Of a stretch of 47,221 nt of DNA, positions 18,143-25,988 are shown piece after piece. The DNA comes from Candidatus Cryosericum septentrionale (GTDB taxonomy: Bacteria; Caldisericota; Caldisericia; Cryosericales; Cryosericaceae): the NCBI RefSeq assembly GCF_003570995.1, contig NZ_QXIY01000001.1, positions 1 through 47,221 of the forward strand, read 5' to 3'. The stretch's first letter is position 1. Each line of letters begins with the position of its first letter. Made by a program: the position numbers and the translations under genes. A model generated the notes under the pieces. That model did not search any database and was not told the origin of the DNA. It worked only from the letters and a program-made list of their open reading frames with translations.

Positions 18143-19470
18143 AGGTGTTCATCTACACGCTTGGTTGCAAGGTCAACGAGGTCGACTCCGAACTCTATGC
18201 ACAGGAAATACGTATGCTGGGCGCCGAGACGACCATAACGCTGACTGAAGCCGACGCCGTTATCGTGAACTCGTGTAGTGTCACGAACCGGGCTCAGGCT
18301 CAGAGCCTGCAGTTTGTGCGCCGTGCCCTGCGCGAACGGCCGGGTGCCCCCGTGTATCTCACCGGATGCGGGGCAGCACTGCTGAACCTGACACGTACGC
18401 AAGCTCCTGCCGGTGTCGCCGTCGTTGCCATGCGTGATCGAGCGGAAGTGGCGAGGTTTGTCGTCGGCTCAGGTGACACAGCCCAGACCGTTGCGCGATG
18501 GGTCGACGGGCGCATCCGGAGAGCGGGCCCTCGCAACCGCGTGGATGTGCGTGTTCAGGAGGGCTGCGACAACATGTGCACCTATTGCGTGGTACCGTTT
18601 GTGCGTGGCTCGCGCCTGGAATCCAAGCCGGTCGACATGGCAGTAGACGAAGTCATGGGGTTGGCGACGGCAGGTGTCAAGGAAGTTGTGCTGACCGGGA
18701 CGGAGATAGGCAAGTATGGACAGACGCCACTCGCATTGGAAAAACATGCTCGTGAGGAGGTGCAGGACAGGCTGCCCGTCCTGCTGGAAAGCATGCTGAG
18801 GGCGCTTGAGGCTGCAGGGCTTCCGACTCGTGTACGCATCAGCTCGCTGAACCCGGACGCGATCACGGAAGCACTGGTCAGCCAGTTTGCAAACCATGGC
18901 GCGCTGTGTCCGCAGCTGCATCTTCCCTTGCAGAGCGGCAGTGACGCAGTGCTGAGGCGCATGCGTCGGCCGTACGCATCGAAGGACCTGCTCGGCAGTG
19001 TGCAACGCCTGCGGGCGGTCGATCCGTCGTTTGCCCTGACGACAGACGTCATCGTCGGGTTCCCCGGCGAGACCGAGCAGGACCTGCAGGATACCTTGGA
19101 CGTGGTCCGGCTTGCGGCGTTCGCCAAGGTCCATGTCTTTCCCTATTCACCTCGTCCGTTCACCCCTGCGGCGCGTGAAAAGAGTCAGGTCCCGGCGGGA
19201 GTCGCGAAGGAGCGGCTGCACCGTGTGCTTGAGGTCGCGGAGCAGACGGGCATGGCATTTGCCCGTCGGTTCATCGGTCGGGACGTAACGATTGTATCGG
19301 AGAAGTCCTCCCCCGGGGAGGTCGAAGGGTACTCAGAGCACTACCTCTGGACGGAGGGACGGACGCACGGGAACGAGATGCTCGAACGCGACAGCTTTGT
19401 CGTCGTTCGTGTCGAGGGCTGTCACTTCGACGGCGACCGGGTCGTCCTTTCCGGGGGCGTAGCCGCATGA
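18139..19470 (+). CDS. mtaB: tRNA t6A37 methylthiotransferase MtaB
   Basis: A radical-SAM enzyme that converts t6A37 to ms2t6A37 in ANN-decoding tRNAs. 443 aa. The UPF0004 domain carries C10 (TLGCKVN), C46 (NSCSVTN) and C77 (TGCGA) for the auxiliary 4Fe-4S cluster; the radical-SAM motif is C143-C147-C150 (EGCDNMCTYC); a C-terminal TRAM-like part follows. The TLGCKVN opening is the MtaB type rather than MiaB or RimO. It overlaps rsmE and the HIT gene by ATGA, so RNA-modification genes are co-translated. Confidence 0.94.
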   Translation: MKVFIYTLGCKVNEVDSELYAQEIRMLGAETTITLTEADAVIVNSCSVTNRAQAQSLQFVRRALRERPGAPVYLTGCGAALLNLTRTQAPAGVAVVAMRDRAEVARFVVGSGDTAQTVARWVDGRIRRAGPRNRVDVRVQEGCDNMCTYCVVPFVRGSRLESKPVDMAVDEVMGLATAGVKEVVLTGTEIGKYGQTPLALEKHAREEVQDRLPVLLESMLRALEAAGLPTRVRISSLNPDAITEALVSQFANHGALCPQLHLPLQSGSDAVLRRMRRPYASKDLLGSVQRLRAVDPSFALTTDVIVGFPGETEQDLQDTLDVVRLAAFAKVHVFPYSPRPFTPAAREKSQVPAGVAKERLHRVLEVAEQTGMAFARRFIGRDVTIVSEKSSPGEVEGYSEHYLWTEGRTHGNEMLERDSFVVVRVEGCHFDGDRVVLSGGVAA

Positions 19471-19832
19471 TGGGCGCGAACGAACAGGACTGTGTCTTCT
19501 GCCGTGTCGGCCGGCATGAAGCGCCGGCCGAATATGTCTACGAGGATGAGACGGTCTTCGTCATCAAGGACCGATTCCCGAAGGCGCCGGTACACCTGCT
19601 CGTGATCCCCCGCAAGCACATCGCTCGCATCGATGCTCTCAGCACAGAAGACAATGGACTGATCGTTCACCTCTTCGAGGTTGTCCGGCTGATCGCGGTC
19701 AAGTATCACCTTGAAGCAGGGTATCGCGTCATCATCAATTCCGGCGCCGAAGGTGGACAGACCGTGTCACACCTGCACGTTCACCTCATAGCGGGCAAGT
19801 GTCTGGGGTTCAGGGAGGATGCTGCTCTCTAG
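19467..19832 (+). CDS. HIT-family (HINT-like) nucleotide hydrolase
   Basis: 121 aa histidine-triad protein. The catalytic signature is HLHVHLIAG near the C-terminus, and CVFC at the N-terminus with an upstream His is the usual zinc pair. The family hydrolyses AMP-lysine or aminoacyl-adenylate-type phosphoramidates. It is translationally coupled to mtaB. Its TAG stop shares the CTAG tetranucleotide with the stop of the convergent ferritin-like gene. Confidence 0.92.
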   Translation: MMGANEQDCVFCRVGRHEAPAEYVYEDETVFVIKDRFPKAPVHLLVIPRKHIARIDALSTEDNGLIVHLFEVVRLIAVKYHLEAGYRVIINSGAEGGQTVSHLHVHLIAGKCLGFREDAAL

Positions 19833-20329
19833 AACGGTGCGAAACGGTTCTCCGCCCAGATGCGCTCTTTGAGGAGGTCGTATGCCTTCTCGAGAAGATG
19901 AAGGTGGAGTTTCTCCCATTCTTCCAGCTGTCGGTAGAGTGAAGCCTCGTCGGGCTGGGTGGCCTTTTGGGCCGCTGTATGATAGAATTCCCATGAATTG
20001 CGCTCAAGCAGCATACCCGTGTGAATCGCGGAGGCTTCGTGCTGCGAGAGATCCTTTGCGCTGCGCACGGCGTCGACCAGGACTTCATCGTGAGTCGTCT
20101 CTTTCAGTGCTCCGAGTCCAGTGATGTCCAGCATGCTGCCTGCCTGCACGTGGTCCAGTTCCTTGTTGATGTACTGCCGGTGTTTCTCCTCCTGCTCGGT
20201 CAGATAGACGAAAACGTCACGCACCGCCCCTTCGGGCAGGGTGCCCGTTGCGTCGCGGTAGAACAGCCATCCTTCGATTTCCAGCTGTAGTGCATCCTTG
20301 AGAAGAGCAACCATTCCTTCTTCGCTCAT
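19829..20329 (-). CDS. Ferritin-like / rubrerythrin-type diiron protein
   Basis: 166 aa, predicted four-helix bundle. Two repeated helix pairs hold candidate iron ligands: E in LQLEIEGWLFY, ExxH in TEQEEKHRQY, E in LLERNSWEFY and ExxH in EWEKLHLHLL. This matches the erythrin/ferritin-like diiron fold. No rubredoxin C-terminal domain is present. Likely roles are peroxide or oxygen detoxification, or iron handling. Its ATG overlaps the stop of the upstream helicase gene (ATGA), an unusual pairing. Confidence 0.85.
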   Translation of the reverse strand: MSEEGMVALLKDALQLEIEGWLFYRDATGTLPEGAVRDVFVYLTEQEEKHRQYINKELDHVQAGSMLDITGLGALKETTHDEVLVDAVRSAKDLSQHEASAIHTGMLLERNSWEFYHTAAQKATQPDEASLYRQLEEWEKLHLHLLEKAYDLLKERIWAENRFAPF

Positions 20330-22638
20330 TCGCCACCTCTAGTGGTCGTGTCGAGTTTGTCGAGCAGGAGCCCGAGCAGAACACGTGCACCATTCTTGTC
20401 CAGCGGCTTGTTGTTGTTGCCACACTTGGGCGAGTACACGCAGCTTGGACAGCCATCCTTGCAGGGGCACTCGGTTACTCTGTCCAGTGCAAGGTGTACG
20501 ACGTCGTGAAAGCGTCCGTATGCCGATTCAGTGAGGCCGACGCCTCCAATATGTCCATCGTAAACAAAAATGCTGGGTTTCAACGTATCGCGGTGAAGAA
20601 TGGTGGAAATGCCCCCGAGATCGCGCCGGTCGCACAGCACGACGATCGGCATCAGGGCGATGAGCAGGTGCTCAGCGGCATGCAGGCTCCCTGCGATGTC
20701 GTAGCCACCTTCCTTGAGCGTATCGAGCATGGCGTCAGGGACAGTGATCCAAAGCGCCATCGTCTCATAACTGATCTCGGGCGCCTCGATGTATTCACGC
20801 CCAACCTCGGTCTCGATGTGAAAGCTCTTCTTGATGAAGCCGACCGTCTGCTCGGACACCACGACCTTGCCAAACGACAGGCCGACGTTGCCGTAGTCGT
20901 GGTGCTCCCGTTCGTTCTGGACGACGACGTCACTCCGGATAATTGCATCGGTGTAGTAGTTCTGCGTTGTGGGGATGGCATGGACGACCTGCTGTTCGTG
21001 ATCATTGTCCGTGACGAGATACGAGTCTCCCTGATGGAGGAACACGGCACCGGGGTAGAATTCCTCGATGACCTTGTAGGCGTCGGCTTCCTCGATGACC
21101 TGCCCGTCGCCTTGGTTCAGAATGTGGTAGCGTTTGTCCGACAGCGTCCGCAGGCTGACGAACCGGTGGGGATAGGTCTCCGTCGATACGACGAGCGGGC
21201 CACGGGCGCGCAGCTTCCCGTCTGCCTCCAACTGTTCAACGAGCGGCGTGTACTGCGGGCCGAAGTACTCGACATCGATTGCTGCTCGCAGCGGGAGTTC
21301 ATATGCCGCGCAGCGGAGGTGAGCGCTCAGGATGTACTCGTTGCCAGGGTTGATCGTCGGCGTGCCGAAGCGGCCTGACGACAGGAATCCCGGCGTCTGA
21401 ACAACATATTGGTCGAGAGGGTTCGATGACGCCACAAACACGGACAGCGAATGGTCTCGTTCGCGCCCTGCCCGTCCCATCTGTTGAAAGAGGCTGGTCA
21501 CGGAACCAGGGTAGCCCGCCGTGATCGACACGTCGAGGTGTCCGATGTCGATGCCGAGTTCGAGCGCATTGGTCGCGATGACGCCGGTCAGCTCGCCGGA
21601 GGAAAGACGGTGTTCGATGCCCCTGCGAACAGCAGGGAGGTAGCCTGCGCGGTAGGTCGCGACGCGGTCCCCAAGGCGCTGGCCCTTGCCTGCTCCGGCA
21701 TCCCTGACGTACTTGTACAACAACTCTGCTTCCTGGCGCGATTTCGTAAAGACGATCGTTCGCACGTCTTCCTGAACGGCGCGCTGAAAAAGCCACAGCG
21801 CTTCCTTCATGACGCTCTTGCGGATGTTGTTCTGTTTGTCGACGATCTTCGGATTGAAGAGCAGGAGGGTCTGCTGTCCCTTGGGAGCTCCGGACGAATC
21901 CACGTTGTGGACGAGTTCTCCAGTAAGCTGGGAAGCGAACTTGCCGGGTTCGTCGATGGTAGCGGATGTGACGAAGAACACGGGGTGGGCGCCGTAGAAG
22001 TTGGCCAGTCGCCGAAGACGCCGCAGGAGCAGGGCCATGTGCGAACCCAGGACGCCATGGTAGTAGTGACCTTCGTCGACGACGATGAACGCCAGTCCGC
22101 GCATGAACCGTGACCAGCTCTCGTGATACGGCAGAATGCTGTAGTGGAGACTGTCGGGGTTGGAGAGGATGAGGCGTCCGAACTTACGTAGCTGGCGCCT
22201 CGCATCGGGCTCGGTATCGCCATCATAGACGGCGGTGTTGATGCGTTCCATGCATCGTTCCATTTCCCTCAACTTGGCCAGCTGGTCTTCGATAAGCGCC
22301 TTTGTGGGGTAGAGGAACAGAGCTGTTGCCCCCGGATGCTTGAGGAGATGGTCCAGGACCGGCAGCTGGAAGGCGAGGCTCTTTCCGCTCGCAGTGGGGC
22401 TGACCACCGTTACGTTGTAGCCGTCGCAGGCTCTGTCGAAACAGGCGCGCTGGAAGGCATACAGCTCGCGGATCCCCTTGTCTGCAAGGTCGGCTGACAA
22501 GTCGGGGTCCACAGCAGGCGGCAGAGGGGCGAACGTCGCTTCCCGCGCTTCGAAGTCCAGTCGGCCGACAATCTGGCCATCATAGTTCTGTGAGGTCGTC
22601 AGCTCTCGCAGCAGGAACTGCAACTCATGTTCTGTCAT
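20326..22638 (-). CDS. MrfA/YprA-type DEAD/DEAH helicase with C-terminal DUF1998 and four-Cys motif
   Basis: A superfamily 2 helicase related to B. subtilis MrfA (YprA), which acts in repair of mitomycin-type DNA damage. The ATG at 22638 (MTEHELQFLL) gives 770 aa; a longer version (from 22692) would run through a terminator hairpin. Walker A is SPTASGKS (80-87); motif II is VDEGH (DEGH rather than DELH or DEAH); motif III SATI; motif VI QQMGRAGRERD. The C-terminal DUF1998 region has an ECPCKDGCPSCVYSPKCG four-cysteine cluster, as in MrfA. There is no Shine-Dalgarno, and a TACACT box lies 6 nt before the ATG, so it may be leaderless. Confidence 0.9.
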   Translation of the reverse strand: MTEHELQFLLRELTTSQNYDGQIVGRLDFEAREATFAPLPPAVDPDLSADLADKGIRELYAFQRACFDRACDGYNVTVVSPTASGKSLAFQLPVLDHLLKHPGATALFLYPTKALIEDQLAKLREMERCMERINTAVYDGDTEPDARRQLRKFGRLILSNPDSLHYSILPYHESWSRFMRGLAFIVVDEGHYYHGVLGSHMALLLRRLRRLANFYGAHPVFFVTSATIDEPGKFASQLTGELVHNVDSSGAPKGQQTLLLFNPKIVDKQNNIRKSVMKEALWLFQRAVQEDVRTIVFTKSRQEAELLYKYVRDAGAGKGQRLGDRVATYRAGYLPAVRRGIEHRLSSGELTGVIATNALELGIDIGHLDVSITAGYPGSVTSLFQQMGRAGRERDHSLSVFVASSNPLDQYVVQTPGFLSSGRFGTPTINPGNEYILSAHLRCAAYELPLRAAIDVEYFGPQYTPLVEQLEADGKLRARGPLVVSTETYPHRFVSLRTLSDKRYHILNQGDGQVIEEADAYKVIEEFYPGAVFLHQGDSYLVTDNDHEQQVVHAIPTTQNYYTDAIIRSDVVVQNEREHHDYGNVGLSFGKVVVSEQTVGFIKKSFHIETEVGREYIEAPEISYETMALWITVPDAMLDTLKEGGYDIAGSLHAAEHLLIALMPIVVLCDRRDLGGISTILHRDTLKPSIFVYDGHIGGVGLTESAYGRFHDVVHLALDRVTECPCKDGCPSCVYSPKCGNNNKPLDKNGARVLLGLLLDKLDTTTRGGE

Positions 22639-22644
22639 GAAACC

Positions 22645-22650
22645 AGTGTA
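22645..22650 (-). promoter_or_regulatory. Candidate -10 of a leaderless promoter for the helicase gene
   Basis: On the minus strand TACACT is followed by exactly 6 nt (GGTTTC) and then the ATG, placing the expected transcription start at the start codon. The -35 is poor (A/T-rich, within the upstream terminator's T-tract). Confidence 0.5.
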
Positions 22651-22666
22651 CCCGCAACGGGGAAGA

Positions 22667-22697
22667 CAAAAAGGCGTGCGCGGGGAGCGCACGCCTT
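22667..22697 (-). terminator. Intrinsic terminator after the small helical protein gene
   Basis: On the minus strand AAGGCGTGCGC and GCGCACGCCTT form a perfect 11-bp stem with the loop TCCCC, followed by TTTG. It ends 28 bp before the helicase start, so the helicase needs its own promoter. Confidence 0.85.
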
Positions 22698-22724
22698 TCG
22701 ACGGCTTCTATGGGGAGAGAAAGC

Positions 22725-23018
22725 TCAGGCGTTGTTGTCGCCGATCTTCTTGAGTTCTACCTGTTTTGCAGCTATCTGAGCTTCAAACTCGACGACTGCC
22801 GCCTGGACGGTGACGAATGCGCCGGTGATGTTATCGATGGTGTTTCCCTGCTCAAGCATGGCGTACACGTTCACGCCCAATTCCTGCTTCGCGTCTTTGA
22901 TCTTACCCTGAAGACCTGCGATGTCCATCTTCAGTTTTGTGCTTGCCGCCAAGTCCTTTGCTCCGTCGGCGACCTTGCCCGCAGCATTCTTGAGCTTGTC
23001 CATAAAACTGTCCGGCAT
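22725..23018 (-). CDS. Small helical/coiled-coil protein, function unknown
   Basis: 97 aa. The ATG at 23018 is chosen because AGGAGG precedes it closely. The N-terminal part (MDKLKNAAGKVADGAKDLAAS) is amphipathic and alanine/lysine-rich; a coiled-coil-like remainder contains KLKMDIAGLQGKIKDAKQELG and EFEAQIAAKQVELKKIG. The pattern is like the helical part of small bacterial proteins that often end in a zinc ribbon, but no cysteines are present here. It precedes a strong terminator and follows the Roadblock gene by 140 bp on the same strand; a link between the two is possible but unproven. Confidence 0.7.
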   Translation of the reverse strand: MPDSFMDKLKNAAGKVADGAKDLAASTKLKMDIAGLQGKIKDAKQELGVNVYAMLEQGNTIDNITGAFVTVQAAVVEFEAQIAAKQVELKKIGDNNA

Positions 23019-23158
23019 GGTTCCTCCTTGTACATTGTCGCGTACGCGTAGCGCATGTTCGTGAGAACAGCCCATTGCGTCCGAGTGGCACCACAATACG
23101 ACCAGAGATGTCGGCTGACCGACAGTGCCGCGCCAGAAATGCCCGCGCGCAGCAGCGG

Positions 23159-23494
23159 CTACATCTGTGTTGTGAGCTGGTTGGCCGCCTTGCGAAGCTC
23201 GATACGCAGACGCCCGAGGTTCACTTCCGAGTTCGTGAGAACCACGAGAAACGCGTCGGGCAGGTCGATCATGAAGGCTTTGCCTTTGTCACTCTCGAGA
23301 GTAATCATACCAATCGTCCCTATGGCCATAATGCCAGATGTCGTCGAAGCGTTCTGAAAAACGCTTGCCGCCATGCCGGCGACAGACTCCTCATCCTGGT
23401 CTAGAGCGCTGGCAATGACGAGGCCGTCCTTGCTCACAATGGCACTCCCTGTCACACCCATTTCCTTGTTCAGGTTCCGCAAGACTTCTTCCAT
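23159..23494 (-). CDS. Roadblock/LC7 domain protein
   Basis: 111 aa single-domain protein of the Roadblock/LC7 (MglB-like) fold, which usually regulates small Ras-like GTPases or forms scaffolds. Supporting text: GVTGSAIVSKDGLVIASALD (beta-turn at the start), GMAASVFQNASTT, GMITLESDKGKAFMIDL and AFLVVLTNSEVNLGRLRIELRKA. GAGGAGG precedes the ATG. No MglA-like GTPase gene lies in the window, so the partner is elsewhere or the protein acts alone. Confidence 0.85.
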   Translation of the reverse strand: MEEVLRNLNKEMGVTGSAIVSKDGLVIASALDQDEESVAGMAASVFQNASTTSGIMAIGTIGMITLESDKGKAFMIDLPDAFLVVLTNSEVNLGRLRIELRKAANQLTTQM

Positions 23495-23575
23495 TGTGCC
23501 TCCTCATGCCCCTCTCGTGCTCTTTCGCAGGCGCGTGTCCTTACAAAGAAAGGCGGGCTTTCTGTCTCTCTTTTC

Positions 23576-23603
23576 ATTGTAGAGACGATGAAATGCAAGT
23601 CAA
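23576..23603 (-). promoter_or_regulatory. Promoter of the Roadblock gene
   Basis: On the minus strand TTGACT (23598-23603), 16-bp spacer, TACAAT (23576-23581). It gives a leader of about 75 nt before the ATG. It lies in the 337-bp gap with the divergent rpsB promoter. Confidence 0.65.
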
Positions 23604-23700
23604 TTGTAGAGAAGCTCCGCATCCGGATATCTGGACACCGCATTGCCTGCACGTCGACGTCCAAGGCCCCTGCGTCCTCCCAGTCGTCACAGCGCCTCGC

Positions 23701-23729
23701 TTGCCAGCAGCGGCATTTTCTGGTACAAT
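23701..23729 (+). promoter_or_regulatory. Promoter of the rpsB-tsf operon
   Basis: TTGCCA (23701-23706), 17-bp spacer, TACAAT (23724-23729). Transcription would start near 23736, leaving a leader of about 95 nt. Confidence 0.7.
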
Positions 23730-23759
23730 TGCCATGCAAGATTCCACACGCCCGGGATT

Positions 23760-23788
23760 CTGGAGTGTTCCGCATTGCGGTTCTCCGG
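23760..23788 (+). promoter_or_regulatory. Hairpin in the rpsB leader, possible ribosomal-protein autoregulatory site
   Basis: CTGGAG and CTCCGG (one G-T pair) close a structure whose tip is CCGC-ATT-GCGG, with a small internal loop. It sits between the promoter and the AGGAGG of rpsB. Feedback by S2 on its own leader is known in other bacteria; whether this hairpin does it is inference. No other structure is evident in the 23495-23831 gap. Confidence 0.35.
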
Positions 23789-23831
23789 AAGGTGAACGAG
23801 CGGAGGCAAAAAACTAACAGGAGGCACTATT

Positions 23832-24638
23832 GTGGCAGTTGTAACGATGAAGTCCCTGCTCGAGGCAGGCGTGCATTTTGGTCACCAGGTCCGCAGATGG
23901 GATCCACGTATGAAGCATTTCATCTTCACGCAGCGCAACGGCATTCACATCTTTGACCTTAAACAGACCGTCGCCAAGCTCGACGAGGCGTACGCGTTTC
24001 TTTCGAAGGTTTCGCGCGAAGGTGGCAACGTCATCTTCATTGGCACCAAGAAGGCTGCACAGGATATCGTTCGCGAAGAAGCGACCCGTGCAGGCGCCTG
24101 GTATGTCAACGAGCGCTGGGTCGGCGGTCTTATGACCAACTACGCCACTGTTCGCAAGAGCATCGACCACTTGAAGCAGATCGACCGCGAAGAAGCCGAT
24201 GGCGCTGTCGAGGCGATGGGAATCAAGGAACGCACGAAGACCATGAAGTCCAAGGCTCGCCTGAGCAAGCTGTTCGGCGGTCTTCGTACCATGGAAGGTC
24301 TTCCTCGCGCCATCTATGTCATCGACACTCACAAGGAGCATAGTGCCATCCAGGAAGCACATGCGCTTGGCATTCCGGTGGTCGCCATCGTCGACACCAA
24401 CTGCAACCCTGACGAGATCGACTACGTGATTCCGGCAAACGATGATGCAATCAGGTCTCTCCGTCTCATCACCGCGCTCATGGCCAGTGCCCTCATCGAG
24501 GGACGCGAAGGCGTGCAGCAGTCCGAGGCAAACGAGGAGCACGCCAGCATGGCCGACTTCGCCCATGAAGCTGAGAAGGCGAAGGAGATAGCGGTAGAGG
24601 TAGAGAACAGCACGGACGACGAGAATGAGGTGAGATAA
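23832..24638 (+). CDS. rpsB: 30S ribosomal protein S2
   Basis: Binds the back of the 30S subunit and is required for S1 binding. 268 aa. The start is GTG at 23832 with AGGAGG upstream. Signature text: MKSLLEAGVHFGHQ, RWDPRMKHFIF and GIPVVAIVDTNCNPDEIDYVIPANDD; the C-terminal ~40 residues are an acidic extension (NEVR at the end). Stop and tsf start overlap (TAATG). Confidence 0.98.
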   Translation: MAVVTMKSLLEAGVHFGHQVRRWDPRMKHFIFTQRNGIHIFDLKQTVAKLDEAYAFLSKVSREGGNVIFIGTKKAAQDIVREEATRAGAWYVNERWVGGLMTNYATVRKSIDHLKQIDREEADGAVEAMGIKERTKTMKSKARLSKLFGGLRTMEGLPRAIYVIDTHKEHSAIQEAHALGIPVVAIVDTNCNPDEIDYVIPANDDAIRSLRLITALMASALIEGREGVQQSEANEEHASMADFAHEAEKAKEIAVEVENSTDDENEVR

Positions 24639-25249
24639 TGGCAACGATTGATATGCAGACTGTCAAGACCCTGCGCGAACGAACCGGCGCCGGTGTCCTT
24701 GACTGCAAGAAGGCACTCGTAGCTTGCGATGGGAACATCGACAAAGCTATCGACGTGCTGCGGGAGAAGGGACTGGCCAAGGCTGTTTCCAAGTCGTCAC
24801 GTGAGGCTGGAGACGGCATGGTCTTCACCTATATACACGCCGGTGGCAAGCTGGGAGTCCTGGTCGAGTTGAACTGCGAGACCGATTTCGTCGCCAAGAC
24901 CGAGGAGTTCCAAGGTCTGGGCAAGGAGATTGCGATACAGGTCGCGGCCACGGATCCTTCCTTCATTCGTCCGGAGGACGTTCCGGCAGACGTCGTCGAG
25001 CATGAGAAGGGTCTCTACCGCGTTCAGCTCGAGGCTGAGAAGAAGCCGGAGCAGGTCTGGGAGAAGATCATCGAGGGCAAGCTGGGAGCGTATTATAAAG
25101 AGAACTGTCTGATGCGGCAGCCGTATATCCGTGATGAGAGCAAGACGATCGAGGATCTCATCAAGGCGATGATTGCCAAGACCGGCGAGAACATCGTAGT
25201 CGCGCGGTTTGCGCGCTTCAAAATTGGCGGCAAGCCCGCAGTCTGCTAG
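24638..25249 (+). CDS. tsf: Elongation factor Ts
   Basis: Nucleotide exchange factor for EF-Tu. 203 aa, the short form also seen in Thermus, cyanobacteria and many deep-branching bacteria (E. coli has ~283). The N-terminal UBA-like part is TVKTLRERTGAGVLDCKKAL, and the Tu-contacting TDFVAKTEEF follows in VELNCETDFVAKTEEF. GAGGTGA precedes the ATG inside rpsB. Normal neighbour order rpsB-tsf-pyrH-frr. Confidence 0.97.
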   Translation: MATIDMQTVKTLRERTGAGVLDCKKALVACDGNIDKAIDVLREKGLAKAVSKSSREAGDGMVFTYIHAGGKLGVLVELNCETDFVAKTEEFQGLGKEIAIQVAATDPSFIRPEDVPADVVEHEKGLYRVQLEAEKKPEQVWEKIIEGKLGAYYKENCLMRQPYIRDESKTIEDLIKAMIAKTGENIVVARFARFKIGGKPAVC

Positions 25250-25258
25250 TCTTCGACA

Positions 25259-25264
25259 TACACT
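25259..25264 (+). promoter_or_regulatory. Possible internal -10 (leaderless-type) before pyrH
   Basis: TACACT is followed by 7 nt and the pyrH ATG; pyrH has no Shine-Dalgarno in its 22-bp gap from tsf. No clear -35. This could make a leaderless pyrH transcript inside the operon. Confidence 0.35.
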
Positions 25265-25271
25265 CACACCC

Positions 25272-25988
25272 ATGGCGGCGTTGTACAAGAGAGTAGTGCT
25301 GAAACTCAGTGGCGAGGCTCTGAAGGGCAGCGGCGCCTCTGGCATTGATTTCTCGGTACTGCAGTTCATCTCGCGAGAGGTGGAGCAGCTTCTTGGACTC
25401 GGCGTGCAGGTCGGTGTGGTCATCGGCGGCGGAAACATCTGGCGAGGAGCCAACGCCGAAGGTACGGGTCTGGACCGTGCCACGGCCGACTACATGGGGA
25501 TGCTGGCGACCATCATGAACGGACTGGCGCTGCAATCGGCGTTCGAGCAGGTGGGACTCGAAGCGAGGGCAATGTCGGCATTGCGTCTGGATCAGGTCTG
25601 TGAGCCGTACATCCGCCAGCGGGCTCTTGAGCACCTCCGCAGGAATCGCGTCGTCATTTTTGTAGGAGGGACCGGTCTCCCGTATTTCACGACGGACACC
25701 GTGGGTGCCCTTCGAGCCATTGAAGTCGGAGCGGACATCTTTCTGAAGGGCACAAACGTGGACGCAGTCTACTCGAGCGATCCACGCACGGATAAAATGG
25801 CGGCGCCCTACCGTCAGCTGGGGTACGACCAGTTTCTGGCACACCATCTGAAGGCGATGGACGCGACAGCCGTCTCTCTTTGCCGCGAGAATCATCTCCC
25901 AATTCTGTTGTTCAACATGAACAAGCCCGGTAACATTGTCCGGGCGGTGATGCAAGGCGACATTGGAACTCTCATTAAGGAGGCTTAG
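25272..25988 (+). CDS. pyrH: UMP kinase
   Basis: Phosphorylates UMP to UDP; a hexameric enzyme of the amino-acid-kinase fold. 238 aa from the ATG at 25272 (MAALYKRVVLKLSGEAL). Motifs: KLSGEAL, VIGGGNIWRG, FVGGTGLPYFTTDT, and the uridylate-binding segment LKGTNVDAVYSSDP. Earlier in-frame starts lie within tsf and lack support. The ribosome binding site is not recognisable. Its 3' end carries the AAGGAGG used by frr. Confidence 0.96.
   Translation: MAALYKRVVLKLSGEALKGSGASGIDFSVLQFISREVEQLLGLGVQVGVVIGGGNIWRGANAEGTGLDRATADYMGMLATIMNGLALQSAFEQVGLEARAMSALRLDQVCEPYIRQRALEHLRRNRVVIFVGGTGLPYFTTDTVGALRAIEVGADIFLKGTNVDAVYSSDPRTDKMAAPYRQLGYDQFLAHHLKAMDATAVSLCRENHLPILLFNMNKPGNIVRAVMQGDIGTLIKEA

Noticed and set aside
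23039-23048. Palindrome CGCGTACGCG upstream of the small helical protein as an operator
   Set aside because: A single short CG-rich palindrome can arise by chance in GC-rich DNA and no second copy was found.
23109-23124. TGTCGG-CTGA-CCGACA hairpin as terminator of the Roadblock gene
   Set aside because: Only 6 bp and no T-tract on the minus strand; too weak to annotate.
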